From positions 1 through 64,000 of the forward strand of contig CANFJL010000011.1 of the NCBI GenBank assembly GCA_947447525.1: DNA of 64,000 nt, read 5' to 3'. Both the position numbers and the translations under genes were made by a program. Below, piece by piece: positions 52,615 through 59,740 of the stretch. This DNA is from Flavobacteriales bacterium (GTDB lineage: Bacteria > Bacteroidota > Bacteroidia > Flavobacteriales_D > Crocinitomicaceae). Every line of letters begins with the position of its first letter. The stretch's first letter is position 1. The notes beneath the pieces were generated by a model, which saw only the letters and a program-made list of their open reading frames with translations, had not been told where the DNA came from and made no database searches.

Positions 52615-54092
52615 TGTCAAAGATTATTTTATTATTTCTTTTAATGCAAATTGAGAATAGTTATTCTCAATTTGCATTCTTCAAGGATTATAAATCTGAT
52701 GAAAACATATTCATTTCAGGTACTATAGAAATTGATAAATGTTTTATTTCCTGCGGTGTAATTCAGTCTGGTAGTGGTGCGGCAAAGGGTATATTAACTA
52801 TTGTTGCAGCTGATGGTGAATTGATTAATAGGAGATACATTAATAATCACTATTCAGTTTATTTTTCCTCAATTATAGAGATAAACGATGGTGTTATTGT
52901 TTGTGGAGCGATAGCTGATTTTGGACTTGCAAACATGAAAGAATGTATTTGGAAATTTGACAAAGCAGGTAATGTTATATGGGAAATTCCGTTTGGCAAT
53001 AATGGAATTTTAACAAATGATAATTCATCACCAACCATACTTAGTACAAATGATGGGTTTCTAGTGCTGTCATCTGAATATGGGGGAATTACCTCAACAG
53101 ATGGATCAATGACTAAATTTGACAATAACGGAAACATCCTTTGGTCTAAATTATTCACGAATGATATAATAGCATTATCAAACGATGTGTGTGTTTATGG
53201 CACTGCTTGTTCTGATGGTTACACTTTCATTTTAAAAAGCTATATTAACGCATCAATTAACACTCAATATTTTATTATAAAAGTTGATTTTTTTGGCAAT
53301 GAAATTTGGCGTAAAAACATTACAAATCTTTCCATGGGAAATTTGAATATAATAGGGAATAAAAACATTATTTACACTGTTAATTCTACCAAAGAAGACA
53401 ATCTAATTGCAATATTTTGTTCTGAAGATAATGATTCTAAAAGTCACAGGATTTATTTTGCAAAATTTGATGCTAATGCCAATTTAATAGATGTAAATAA
53501 ATTATTTGATGAAAGAGATATTGATCCTTATAAATTAATTATCAATGAAAATGAAGAAATGTTTTTAATGGGTCTAGACAATTCTAATTTTGGCACAAAC
53601 ACATACTTAGACCTCTTTATTTCAAAAATAAATTCTAATGGTATTTTAGAATGGGAATCAAATTATGGATACAAAAACAGTAATGAATTATGGTCGGGCG
53701 GTATTCTTACTAATGATGGTGGTATATTAGTTGGAGGAAGTAAATTTAAATCACATCCACCTTTTGGGTACGATCATTTTTTAGTCAAAACGGATTGTAA
53801 AGGATCTGTAACATGGGATTATTCAAGCTGCTTAACATTGTCTGAGCAAGAAATAACCTGTTTTCCTAATCCTACAGGGGATATTATTTATTTTCATTAT
53901 CAAAATAACAATCTTGTAAAGTCAATTAGAATTCAGTTATTCGATCTGATAGGCAATTTAATTTTTGATCATGAAATCAAGAACTCAAATATTATAAAAT
54001 TAGACCTATCAGCCCTTGCAAGTTCAATTTATAATTATAAATTGTTAATTGATGACAATAAAATATTCGTTGGAAAGGTAATGAAGCAATAA
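52614..54092 (+). CDS. type IX secreted protein with C-terminal sorting domain
   Basis: 492 aa. A signal peptide (1-19, SYSQ) is followed by about 390 residues of short beta repeats (KFDKAGNVIWEIPFGNNG, KFDNNGNILWSKLF, KVDFFGNEIWRKNI, KINSNGILEWESNYG), probably a propeller-type fold. The C-terminal 80 residues are a type A sorting domain: ITCFPNPTGDIIYFHY, IQLFDLIGNLIFDHEI, LDLSALASSIYNYKLL and a basic end GKVMKQ. It is a likely substrate of the T9SS encoded at 11-18 kb. A perfect 17-bp hairpin lies in its signal-peptide codons. Confidence 0.85.
   Translation: MSKIILLFLLMQIENSYSQFAFFKDYKSDENIFISGTIEIDKCFISCGVIQSGSGAAKGILTIVAADGELINRRYINNHYSVYFSSIIEINDGVIVCGAIADFGLANMKECIWKFDKAGNVIWEIPFGNNGILTNDNSSPTILSTNDGFLVLSSEYGGITSTDGSMTKFDNNGNILWSKLFTNDIIALSNDVCVYGTACSDGYTFILKSYINASINTQYFIIKVDFFGNEIWRKNITNLSMGNLNIIGNKNIIYTVNSTKEDNLIAIFCSEDNDSKSHRIYFAKFDANANLIDVNKLFDERDIDPYKLIINENEEMFLMGLDNSNFGTNTYLDLFISKINSNGILEWESNYGYKNSNELWSGGILTNDGGILVGGSKFKSHPPFGYDHFLVKTDCKGSVTWDYSSCLTLSEQEITCFPNPTGDIIYFHYQNNNLVKSIRIQLFDLIGNLIFDHEIKNSNIIKLDLSALASSIYNYKLLIDDNKIFVGKVMKQ
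52643..52678 (+). repeat. perfect 17-bp inverted repeat within the start of the T9SS substrate gene
   Basis: Arms 52643-52659 and 52662-52678 are perfectly complementary with a 2-nt loop, starting 29 nt after the ATG. In RNA this gives an AU-rich but long hairpin over the signal-peptide codons. No U-tract follows. Confidence 0.95.
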
Positions 54093-54205
54093 TGAGCGGG
54101 ACAAATCCCATTTATTGATGAATTAAAGAGTGATGAAAACAGCTTAGATGAATTCGTCCTATATTTACAAAAGAATATTGTCAGAATCGTAGGAGATGTT
54201 ATCGT

Positions 54206-54703
54206 TCACAATACTGGAGCTACGAAGGTGTTAAAGATACACTTTTCGCGTCGGTATTTTTTGTGAATTAATGCTAAAGATAGCGCTGAGGTAGTAGTAA
54301 TCACTGCGCCAACCGTGATTATGGCAAATCTTTCTAATGCGCAAATATCTATGAACATGCCGCCACAGGTTTTCGGCATACTTAATCCCTTAATCCAGAT
54401 ACCTCCACCTAGAGCCATTCCCGCTAATCCGATATAACTTTGAGCAATAATGGTATTGATCCTAGAAAGTTCTATCCAAGTATTATCCACCTTGATTTTA
54501 TCAATGGTTATTTCGTTTATTACTCCTTTTATTCTTGTGTCATAATTCATTGAATTGCTTAATTCAAGTGTTACCTTATCACCTAAGACATAGACTTTTT
54601 TGACACTGTTATCAAATTTACTTTTCACAAAAAAAGTGCTCGAAGTCTGCGCATTAATGCATTGACTGAATAGGATTATAAAAAGGAGGGAAAGATATCT
54701 CAT
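54206..54703 (-). CDS. exported or membrane protein of unknown function
   Basis: 165 aa with an N-terminal signal (MRYLSLLFIILFSQCINAQ). A small beta-rich part (VYVLGDKVTLELSNSMNYD ... IKVDNTWIELSRINTI) is followed by two hydrophobic stretches (SYIGLAGMALGGGIWIKGL and FAIITVGAVITTTSALSLAL). No family recognised; similar layouts occur in uncharacterised Bacteroidota proteins. A TACATTTG -7 element lies at 54726-54733, 22 nt upstream of the start. Confidence 0.6.
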   Translation of the reverse strand: MRYLSLLFIILFSQCINAQTSSTFFVKSKFDNSVKKVYVLGDKVTLELSNSMNYDTRIKGVINEITIDKIKVDNTWIELSRINTIIAQSYIGLAGMALGGGIWIKGLSMPKTCGGMFIDICALERFAIITVGAVITTTSALSLALIHKKYRREKCIFNTFVAPVL

Positions 54704-54725
54704 TTGGATTTGAATTAGGTTTGAT

Positions 54726-54733
54726 CAAATGTA
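54726..54733 (-). promoter_or_regulatory. -7 promoter element (TACATTTG) of the 54206-54703 gene
   Basis: A perfect TAnnTTTG on the minus strand, 22 nt before the start codon. No clear TTG at -33. Confidence 0.35.
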
Positions 54734-54916
54734 ATTAAGTTGCTCGTACTCTTATAATCGAATTCCACAAGCTGTAGTTTCTTACTTGCGCAATTTGATA
54801 ATTATACCTGTCGAATAATCCCGACATTTACCATTGTTGAGGCATTAGATTTTCTATAAAAATTACAAGAGAAATCTCAGCGAAGCATAATATATAAATT
54901 GCTACATTTAAGGTCT

Positions 54917-55882
54917 ATGCAAAAAACAGTTGCTGTAACGGGTGCCAGTGGGCACATTGGAAATGTGGTTTGTAGAAAACTGATTGAATTAGGCTATTCG
55001 GTAAAAGCCTTTTATCATTCAGATGCTACCAGTCTAAAAGACTTGCAACTTACATTGGTTAAAGGCGATATTCTGAATCCAACTGAGGTAAGAAACTTAT
55101 TAACTGGATGTGATTATGTAATTAATTGCGCTGCCATAATTAGTATCAATGGTGATCCAAATGGATTGGTATACAAGACCAATACTCAAGGTCCTGCAAA
55201 CATTCTTTCCCTAGCCAAGGAACTTGGAGTAAAAAAAATAATTCATGTCAGCAGTGTACATGCCGTTAATGATTTGCCGCACAACACGCCATATGATGAG
55301 ACGCGACCTTATAAAACGAAAAAAGATTTTGCCTACGATTACTCTAAAGCCCAAGGCGAACAAATCATGCTTGCTGGGGCTGAACCCGATGGCTTAGAAG
55401 TGGTGGTAGTTAGACCCAGTTGTGTTATAGGACCTCATGATTTTAAACCTTCTAAAATGGGGGTGGCACTTAAAGGATTCTACAAAAAGAAATTCTTATT
55501 CCTTCCCAACGGTGGCTATGACTTAGTGGATGTTCGAGATCTTTCAGCGTCCATTTGTGCGGCTATTGAACTTGGAATAAACAAAGAAATTTACTTGTTG
55601 TCCGGAAAGTATTACCGCTTCAAAGATTTGGCAAAAGAAATTGGAATGGTGCGTGAGCAAAAGAAAATCATCCTGATATTGCCCAATTGGATTTTAACTT
55701 TTAGCCTTCCTTTTGTTTGGCTAGCAGGTAAAATAAGCCTGACGGCGCCATCACTTACAAAGGAGTCAATTGTTGCCATTACGGAAGGACATCCTGAAAT
55801 GAATAATGAGAAAGCAAAATCGATACTGCATCATAAAACACGGCCATTACAAGATTCCCTTAGGGATATTTTTAATAATTAA
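54917..55882 (+). CDS. NAD(P)-dependent epimerase/dehydratase (extended SDR)
   Basis: About 321 aa. The Rossmann motif is VAVTGASGHIGNVVCRKL at the N-terminus and the catalytic YxxxK is in YDYSKAQGEQ; NCAAIISINGDPNG, IIHVSSVHAV and the LSGKYYRFKDLA C-terminal part resemble dihydroflavonol-reductase-like or 3-beta-HSD-like extended SDRs. ATG at 54917 (MQKTVAVTG) is chosen over a TTG at 54899. The substrate is unknown; lipid or steroid-like genes lie downstream beyond the repeats. Confidence 0.85.
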   Translation: MQKTVAVTGASGHIGNVVCRKLIELGYSVKAFYHSDATSLKDLQLTLVKGDILNPTEVRNLLTGCDYVINCAAIISINGDPNGLVYKTNTQGPANILSLAKELGVKKIIHVSSVHAVNDLPHNTPYDETRPYKTKKDFAYDYSKAQGEQIMLAGAEPDGLEVVVVRPSCVIGPHDFKPSKMGVALKGFYKKKFLFLPNGGYDLVDVRDLSASICAAIELGINKEIYLLSGKYYRFKDLAKEIGMVREQKKIILILPNWILTFSLPFVWLAGKISLTAPSLTKESIVAITEGHPEMNNEKAKSILHHKTRPLQDSLRDIFNN

Positions 55883-55883
55883 G

Positions 55884-56246
55884 GTCCGATATTTATCGGA
55901 ATTACTATACGTTTCCTCCGTTGTGTCTTTCGAGAGCTCATCGAGCGGAGTCGAGATGCGCTCAATCCACTTATAGAGCATCGAGCGACTTGTGCTGAGC
56001 CTGTCGAAGTAAGTCGAGATGCACGGTACCCAGGTCTTAGTTCAATACAATCATTACCTTATGCAAGCTTTCATTTAAAAAATAACTTACTATTCGTTTT
56101 CTCCGTTGTGTCTTTCGAGAGCTCATCGAGCGACTTGTGCTGAGCCAGTCGCAGTAAGTCGAGAGGTACGCTACCCAAGACTTAATTTTTTCGTTCTTTT
56201 GTATCAAGATAAAAAACAAAGAAAATAAAGTTCGATATTTATCGGA
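55884..56246. repeat. two-copy dispersed repeat island
   Basis: The 390-bp gap after the SDR gene has no gene. Copy A (55916-56040) and copy B (56101-56184) both begin with the same 32 bp and share GTGCTGAGCC(T/A)GTCG(A/C)AG. B lacks exactly 40 bp (A 55948-55987), which lie between two CATCGAGCG repeats. The island is framed by TCCGATATTTATCGGA (55884-55899), a hairpin, and the near-identical 56231-56246. The core resembles the REP-like family containing CTTCGACAGGCTCAGC, recalled from many bacterial genomes. No transposase is present. Confidence 0.85.
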
Positions 56247-56272
56247 CAATAGCAATTCAAAATAAATAATTT

Positions 56273-57037
56273 ATGACCCTTTCTACGCTTAATATGATCA
56301 CCTTTTCATGGATTGGATTAGCAATCGCGGTTCATGTCACCATGTTTTTTATCAAAGCTCCCTTCGGCAGACATACTTCCACCAAATATGGAAGGTCTAT
56401 TAATAACAAATGGGGCTGGTTTTTAATGGAATTACCTTCTCTTTTGATTATGGGTTATTTTTTATTCTTTGGTTCTAAATCGCTCTATTCTTATACTTGG
56501 ATCTTATTCCTCATGTGGATTTTGCACTATTTTAACCGCACTGTGATTTATCCCTTGCGCATCAAGTCTACCGATAAAAAAATGCCGCTATTCATTGTGC
56601 TTAATGCAGTAATTTTTAATCTATTTAATGCTGGATTGAACGGTTACTTTTTGGCTGAATTAGCTGATGGTGCCAATTATGCAGATGCTTGGCTAAGCAG
56701 TCCGCATTTTATCATTGGAAGTAGTTTGTTTTTTATTGGGATGGCCATCAACTGGACATCAGATACGCTATTGATAGGTTTAAGAAAAAAAGGAGAAACA
56801 GGATATCAAATTCCAAAAGGATTTTTATTTGATCTGATTTCATCTCCCAATTTATTTGGAGAAATTATAGAATGGACAGGATTTGCTATTCTTGCCTGGA
56901 ACCTTCCAGCGCTTAGTTTTGCCATTTGGACCTTCGCCAATTTAGTGCCAAGAGCATTGAATCACCACCAATGGTATAAAGATAAATTCCCAGATTACCC
57001 CAAGAATAGAAAGGCGGTGTTTCCTTATATATTTTAA
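56273..57037 (+). CDS. steroid 5-alpha-reductase-like membrane enzyme
   Basis: 254 aa with about 6-7 membrane segments. The N-terminal FIKAPFGRHTSTKYGR and the C-terminal SPNLFGEIIEWTGFAILAW, ANLVPRALNHHQWYKDKFPD and YPKNRKAVFPYIF match the steroid 5-alpha-reductase/ICMT-type superfamily (NADPH-dependent double-bond reductases). The bacterial substrate is unknown; an isoprenoid or lipid enone is plausible. It is separated by 16 nt from the next gene and may begin the five-gene plus-strand run. Confidence 0.83.
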   Translation: MTLSTLNMITFSWIGLAIAVHVTMFFIKAPFGRHTSTKYGRSINNKWGWFLMELPSLLIMGYFLFFGSKSLYSYTWILFLMWILHYFNRTVIYPLRIKSTDKKMPLFIVLNAVIFNLFNAGLNGYFLAELADGANYADAWLSSPHFIIGSSLFFIGMAINWTSDTLLIGLRKKGETGYQIPKGFLFDLISSPNLFGEIIEWTGFAILAWNLPALSFAIWTFANLVPRALNHHQWYKDKFPDYPKNRKAVFPYIF

Positions 57038-57053
57038 TTAAACCTTACATATT

Positions 57054-57641
57054 ATGAATCCTAAAGTACAGTTTTATTTTTCGAAGGAAATTAAGTGGAA
57101 GGGAGAAATGGAGCTCTTGCGCGTCATAACACTGAGTTGTGACTTAGAGGAAGTCTTAAAGTGGGGCGTTCCTTGCTATACTTTTGAGAACAATAATGTA
57201 GTCTTAATTCATGGTTTTAAAAACTACTGTGCCCTATTGTTTGTCAAAGGTGTCCTGTTGAAAGATCCCAAAGGAATTTTGATTCAACAGACAGAACATG
57301 TGCAAGCGCATCGACAAATTCGTTTTACCCATGTTCAGGAGATCATCGATCAACAAGAGGATATCATAAGCTATATTATGGAAGCCATTGAACTCGAAAA
57401 AAATGGAGAAAAAATTCCATTCAAAAAACCTGAGGAATTTAAAATGGTGGAAGAGTTCAAGATTAGATTAGAAGAAAATATTGACTTAAAAGTTGCTTTT
57501 GAGTCCCTAACTCCGGGCAGACAAAGAGCCTATCTGCTTCACTTTGGCGGAGCAAAACAAAGTTCAACAAGAGCCGCTAGAGTTGATAAATGTATCCCGA
57601 ATATCCTCAAAGGGATAGGTTTAAACGATGCTTACCAATAA
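57054..57641 (+). CDS. YdeI/OmpD-associated family protein with DUF1801 domain
   Basis: 195 aa. The N-terminal part (about 20-115) is DUF1801-like (LEEVLKWGVPCYTFENNNVV, CALLFVKGVLLKDPKG, RQIRFTHVQEI) and the C-terminal part (about 135-195) carries the YdeI motif FESLTPGRQRAYLLHFGGAK and TRAARVDKCIPNILKGIG. The family has no settled biochemical role. The following gene starts before its stop in an alternative frame, but the likely start is 9 nt after it. Confidence 0.85.
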   Translation: MNPKVQFYFSKEIKWKGEMELLRVITLSCDLEEVLKWGVPCYTFENNNVVLIHGFKNYCALLFVKGVLLKDPKGILIQQTEHVQAHRQIRFTHVQEIIDQQEDIISYIMEAIELEKNGEKIPFKKPEEFKMVEEFKIRLEENIDLKVAFESLTPGRQRAYLLHFGGAKQSSTRAARVDKCIPNILKGIGLNDAYQ

Positions 57642-57649
57642 GAACTAAT

Positions 57650-58441
57650 ATGAAAGTGCTACTTCCTATTGTATTGTTGTTTGTCTTGATATTTAATGAT
57701 GCCTGGACGAAAGATATTATCATCCTGGACTCTAATGCATTGAAAATTGAAGAACGGGAAGCTATTCTTGTGTTAACGGGTTTTGGTTCTGTTTATCATG
57801 CTGCAAAAAATCAGAAATTGAATTTCAAGCAGCCTGGGTATGATTTGTTTATTCCCGACTACATTGATAAAAAATCTATTGCATTGTGCAGTGAGCATTT
57901 AGAGGAATTCATTGTGAAACAAGAGCTTGCAAAATATAAAAAAATCCATGTATTTGCTTATATCTTAGGCGCTTGGACATTAAATACTTATCTCGAGAAC
58001 AACACGCTTCCCAATTTAGCGAGTATCATCTACGACAGAAGTCCATTACAAGAAAGAGTACCCGGAATTTTAGTGAATTCAAATCCGTTTTTAAGTCGCT
58101 TGGTTTTCGGGAAATTAATTGCTGAGATTGCTCATACTCCTTACCAAGCGCATCAGCAAAAAAATGAAAATATTGGAATATTAATGGAATGCAAAGCCAC
58201 AAAAATTTTATGGAAAAAGAAAAAGGAATATGATTTAATGCCTGCTCCTTTCTTTTCTGTTGAAAAACTAAATCAAAGTTATTCAGATTACTGTTATTTT
58301 TTCATCTCACACGATGAATTGTATACGCAATTGGAAAAAGTAAGTCCCAGTATCGTTACTTTTTTTAAAACTGGTAAATTTTCCGCTGACGCAAGCAAAG
58401 AAGCATGTTCCATCGATCCTTTTATAAGTTACCATAAATGA
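57650..58441 (+). CDS. exported alpha/beta-hydrolase-like protein
   Basis: About 263 aa from ATG at 57650 (MKVLLPIVLLFVLIFNDAWT, signal peptide). AILVLTGFGSVYHAAKN resembles the first strand-turn of alpha/beta hydrolases, and HVFAYILGAWTLNTYL takes the place of the GxSxG elbow but has no Ser at the nucleophile position (AYILGA). The catalytic role is therefore doubtful. Family not recognised. Its stop overlaps the start of the UbiA-like gene by 4 nt (ATGA). Confidence 0.65.
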   Translation: MKVLLPIVLLFVLIFNDAWTKDIIILDSNALKIEEREAILVLTGFGSVYHAAKNQKLNFKQPGYDLFIPDYIDKKSIALCSEHLEEFIVKQELAKYKKIHVFAYILGAWTLNTYLENNTLPNLASIIYDRSPLQERVPGILVNSNPFLSRLVFGKLIAEIAHTPYQAHQQKNENIGILMECKATKILWKKKKEYDLMPAPFFSVEKLNQSYSDYCYFFISHDELYTQLEKVSPSIVTFFKTGKFSADASKEACSIDPFISYHK

Positions 58442-59247
58442 ATCGAAAAAGGATAAAAATCAACTTACTGTTTATCTTGGCCACCTTGTCCTTATTAATA
58501 GCTGGTTATTGGATCCACCCAAGTGAATCGCTCACACACTTGCTATTCCTTTCCTATTGTTGTATCTGTGGAACATGGATGGTGTATGGCTTAGAATATA
58601 GCAAGAGGGAGAATAATTCAATTTCATCTTTATTCAAGGCACTTAAAAAACATAAAGGTCAACAAGTATTTGTGATTCATTTAATACTACTGACACCCCT
58701 CTTTCTATATGTAATTTCGTGGTATGCTATTTTCTCCTTGTTTATAATTGCCATATTAGGATTAGTGTATTCCATTGAATTAAAATTTATAAATGTTGGT
58801 TTCCAATTAAAACAAGTATTTTTTCTAAAAAATATAATCATTGGTCTTGCTTGGGGATTATTAGTGCTTCTTGGTGGGAACCATTACGAAGACCCAGCAC
58901 TTTTAGCCTGTTTTTGTTTAAGTACACTTCAAATAATTGTTGGAAGTATTTTAAGAGATGTGGCAGATGTTAACTTTGATATAAAATCAAAAACAAATAC
59001 AGTTCCTATAATTTTAGGCTTAAAATTCACCTTCCCCTTATTACATTTGCTGAACCTAATGAGTACATTAGTGCTCTTGATTTTTTCGAATTCCTGGATG
59101 CTCTATTTAGTAGGTTTTGTGATTGGTTGGAAAGCATTAATCATTGAAAAAGTTAAGCGAAACAACCAAAGTATTTTATGGACCCAAACCTTAAATATCT
59201 TAACTTGTTTTTTAATATTAATTTTAGTTTTAATTTTCAAACAATAA
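58438..59247 (+). CDS. UbiA-like prenyltransferase family membrane protein
   Basis: 269 aa, about eight membrane segments. The second Asp motif is present (LRDVADVNFDIKSKTNTVPI, about residues 178-198), but the first NDxxDxxxD motif is degraded to MVYGLEYSKREN at its expected place, so normal prenyl-diphosphate binding is uncertain. UbiA-like genes of this type in Bacteroidota often lie with lipid or pigment genes. It overlaps the upstream hydrolase-like gene and is followed by a small membrane protein after 1 nt. Confidence 0.75.
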   Translation: MNRKRIKINLLFILATLSLLIAGYWIHPSESLTHLLFLSYCCICGTWMVYGLEYSKRENNSISSLFKALKKHKGQQVFVIHLILLTPLFLYVISWYAIFSLFIIAILGLVYSIELKFINVGFQLKQVFFLKNIIIGLAWGLLVLLGGNHYEDPALLACFCLSTLQIIVGSILRDVADVNFDIKSKTNTVPIILGLKFTFPLLHLLNLMSTLVLLIFSNSWMLYLVGFVIGWKALIIEKVKRNNQSILWTQTLNILTCFLILILVLIFKQ

Positions 59248-59248
59248 G

Positions 59249-59740
59249 ATGCTGACCCAAATCAATGCCACCTATTTTGCCTGTGCTATCCTAATCTCCT
59301 CCACCATTTTTGTTATTGCATGGTCACTGGATGCTATTACCCATTCTCGTCTTGTGAAAATTGACATAAGCGACAAAGAAATGCAAACCCATAGAATATT
59401 AATTCTAAGTTCTGGCTTGATGGAATTATGTCTTGTATTAATGTATTGGTTTGACATAGAAATCTTACCGATTTTCATTGCTGCTGTTGTCACGCGAACG
59501 GCACATGAATTCATAGACGAATTGCGCTATCATACAGACCGTTGCACCTTTAGAGAAACTCTTTTGCATTTGATCATGTGGATTACAGTGATTTCAAAAA
59601 CAAGTTTTTTGTTTATTTGGGGGTTTTTTACGCACTACCAAGGACTTGAAAAGTTACACCCAGCCTTCTATATTTGGGGAATCCTGATCATTGGAATCAT
59701 GTCAATAACCAGTGTCAAGGAATGGAGACAGGGGAAATAG
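59249..59740 (+). CDS. four-helix membrane protein of unknown function
   Basis: 163 aa with four hydrophobic segments (FACAILISSTIFVIAWSL; ILSSGLMELCLVLMYWF; LLHLIMWITVISKTSFLFIW; FYIWGILIIGIMSI) and a conserved-looking polar stretch RTAHEFIDELRYHTDRCTFR between helices 2 and 3. No family recognised. It starts 1 nt after the UbiA-like stop. Its 3' end overlaps the convergent MMPL gene by 26 nt. Confidence 0.65.
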   Translation: MLTQINATYFACAILISSTIFVIAWSLDAITHSRLVKIDISDKEMQTHRILILSSGLMELCLVLMYWFDIEILPIFIAAVVTRTAHEFIDELRYHTDRCTFRETLLHLIMWITVISKTSFLFIWGFFTHYQGLEKLHPAFYIWGILIIGIMSITSVKEWRQGK

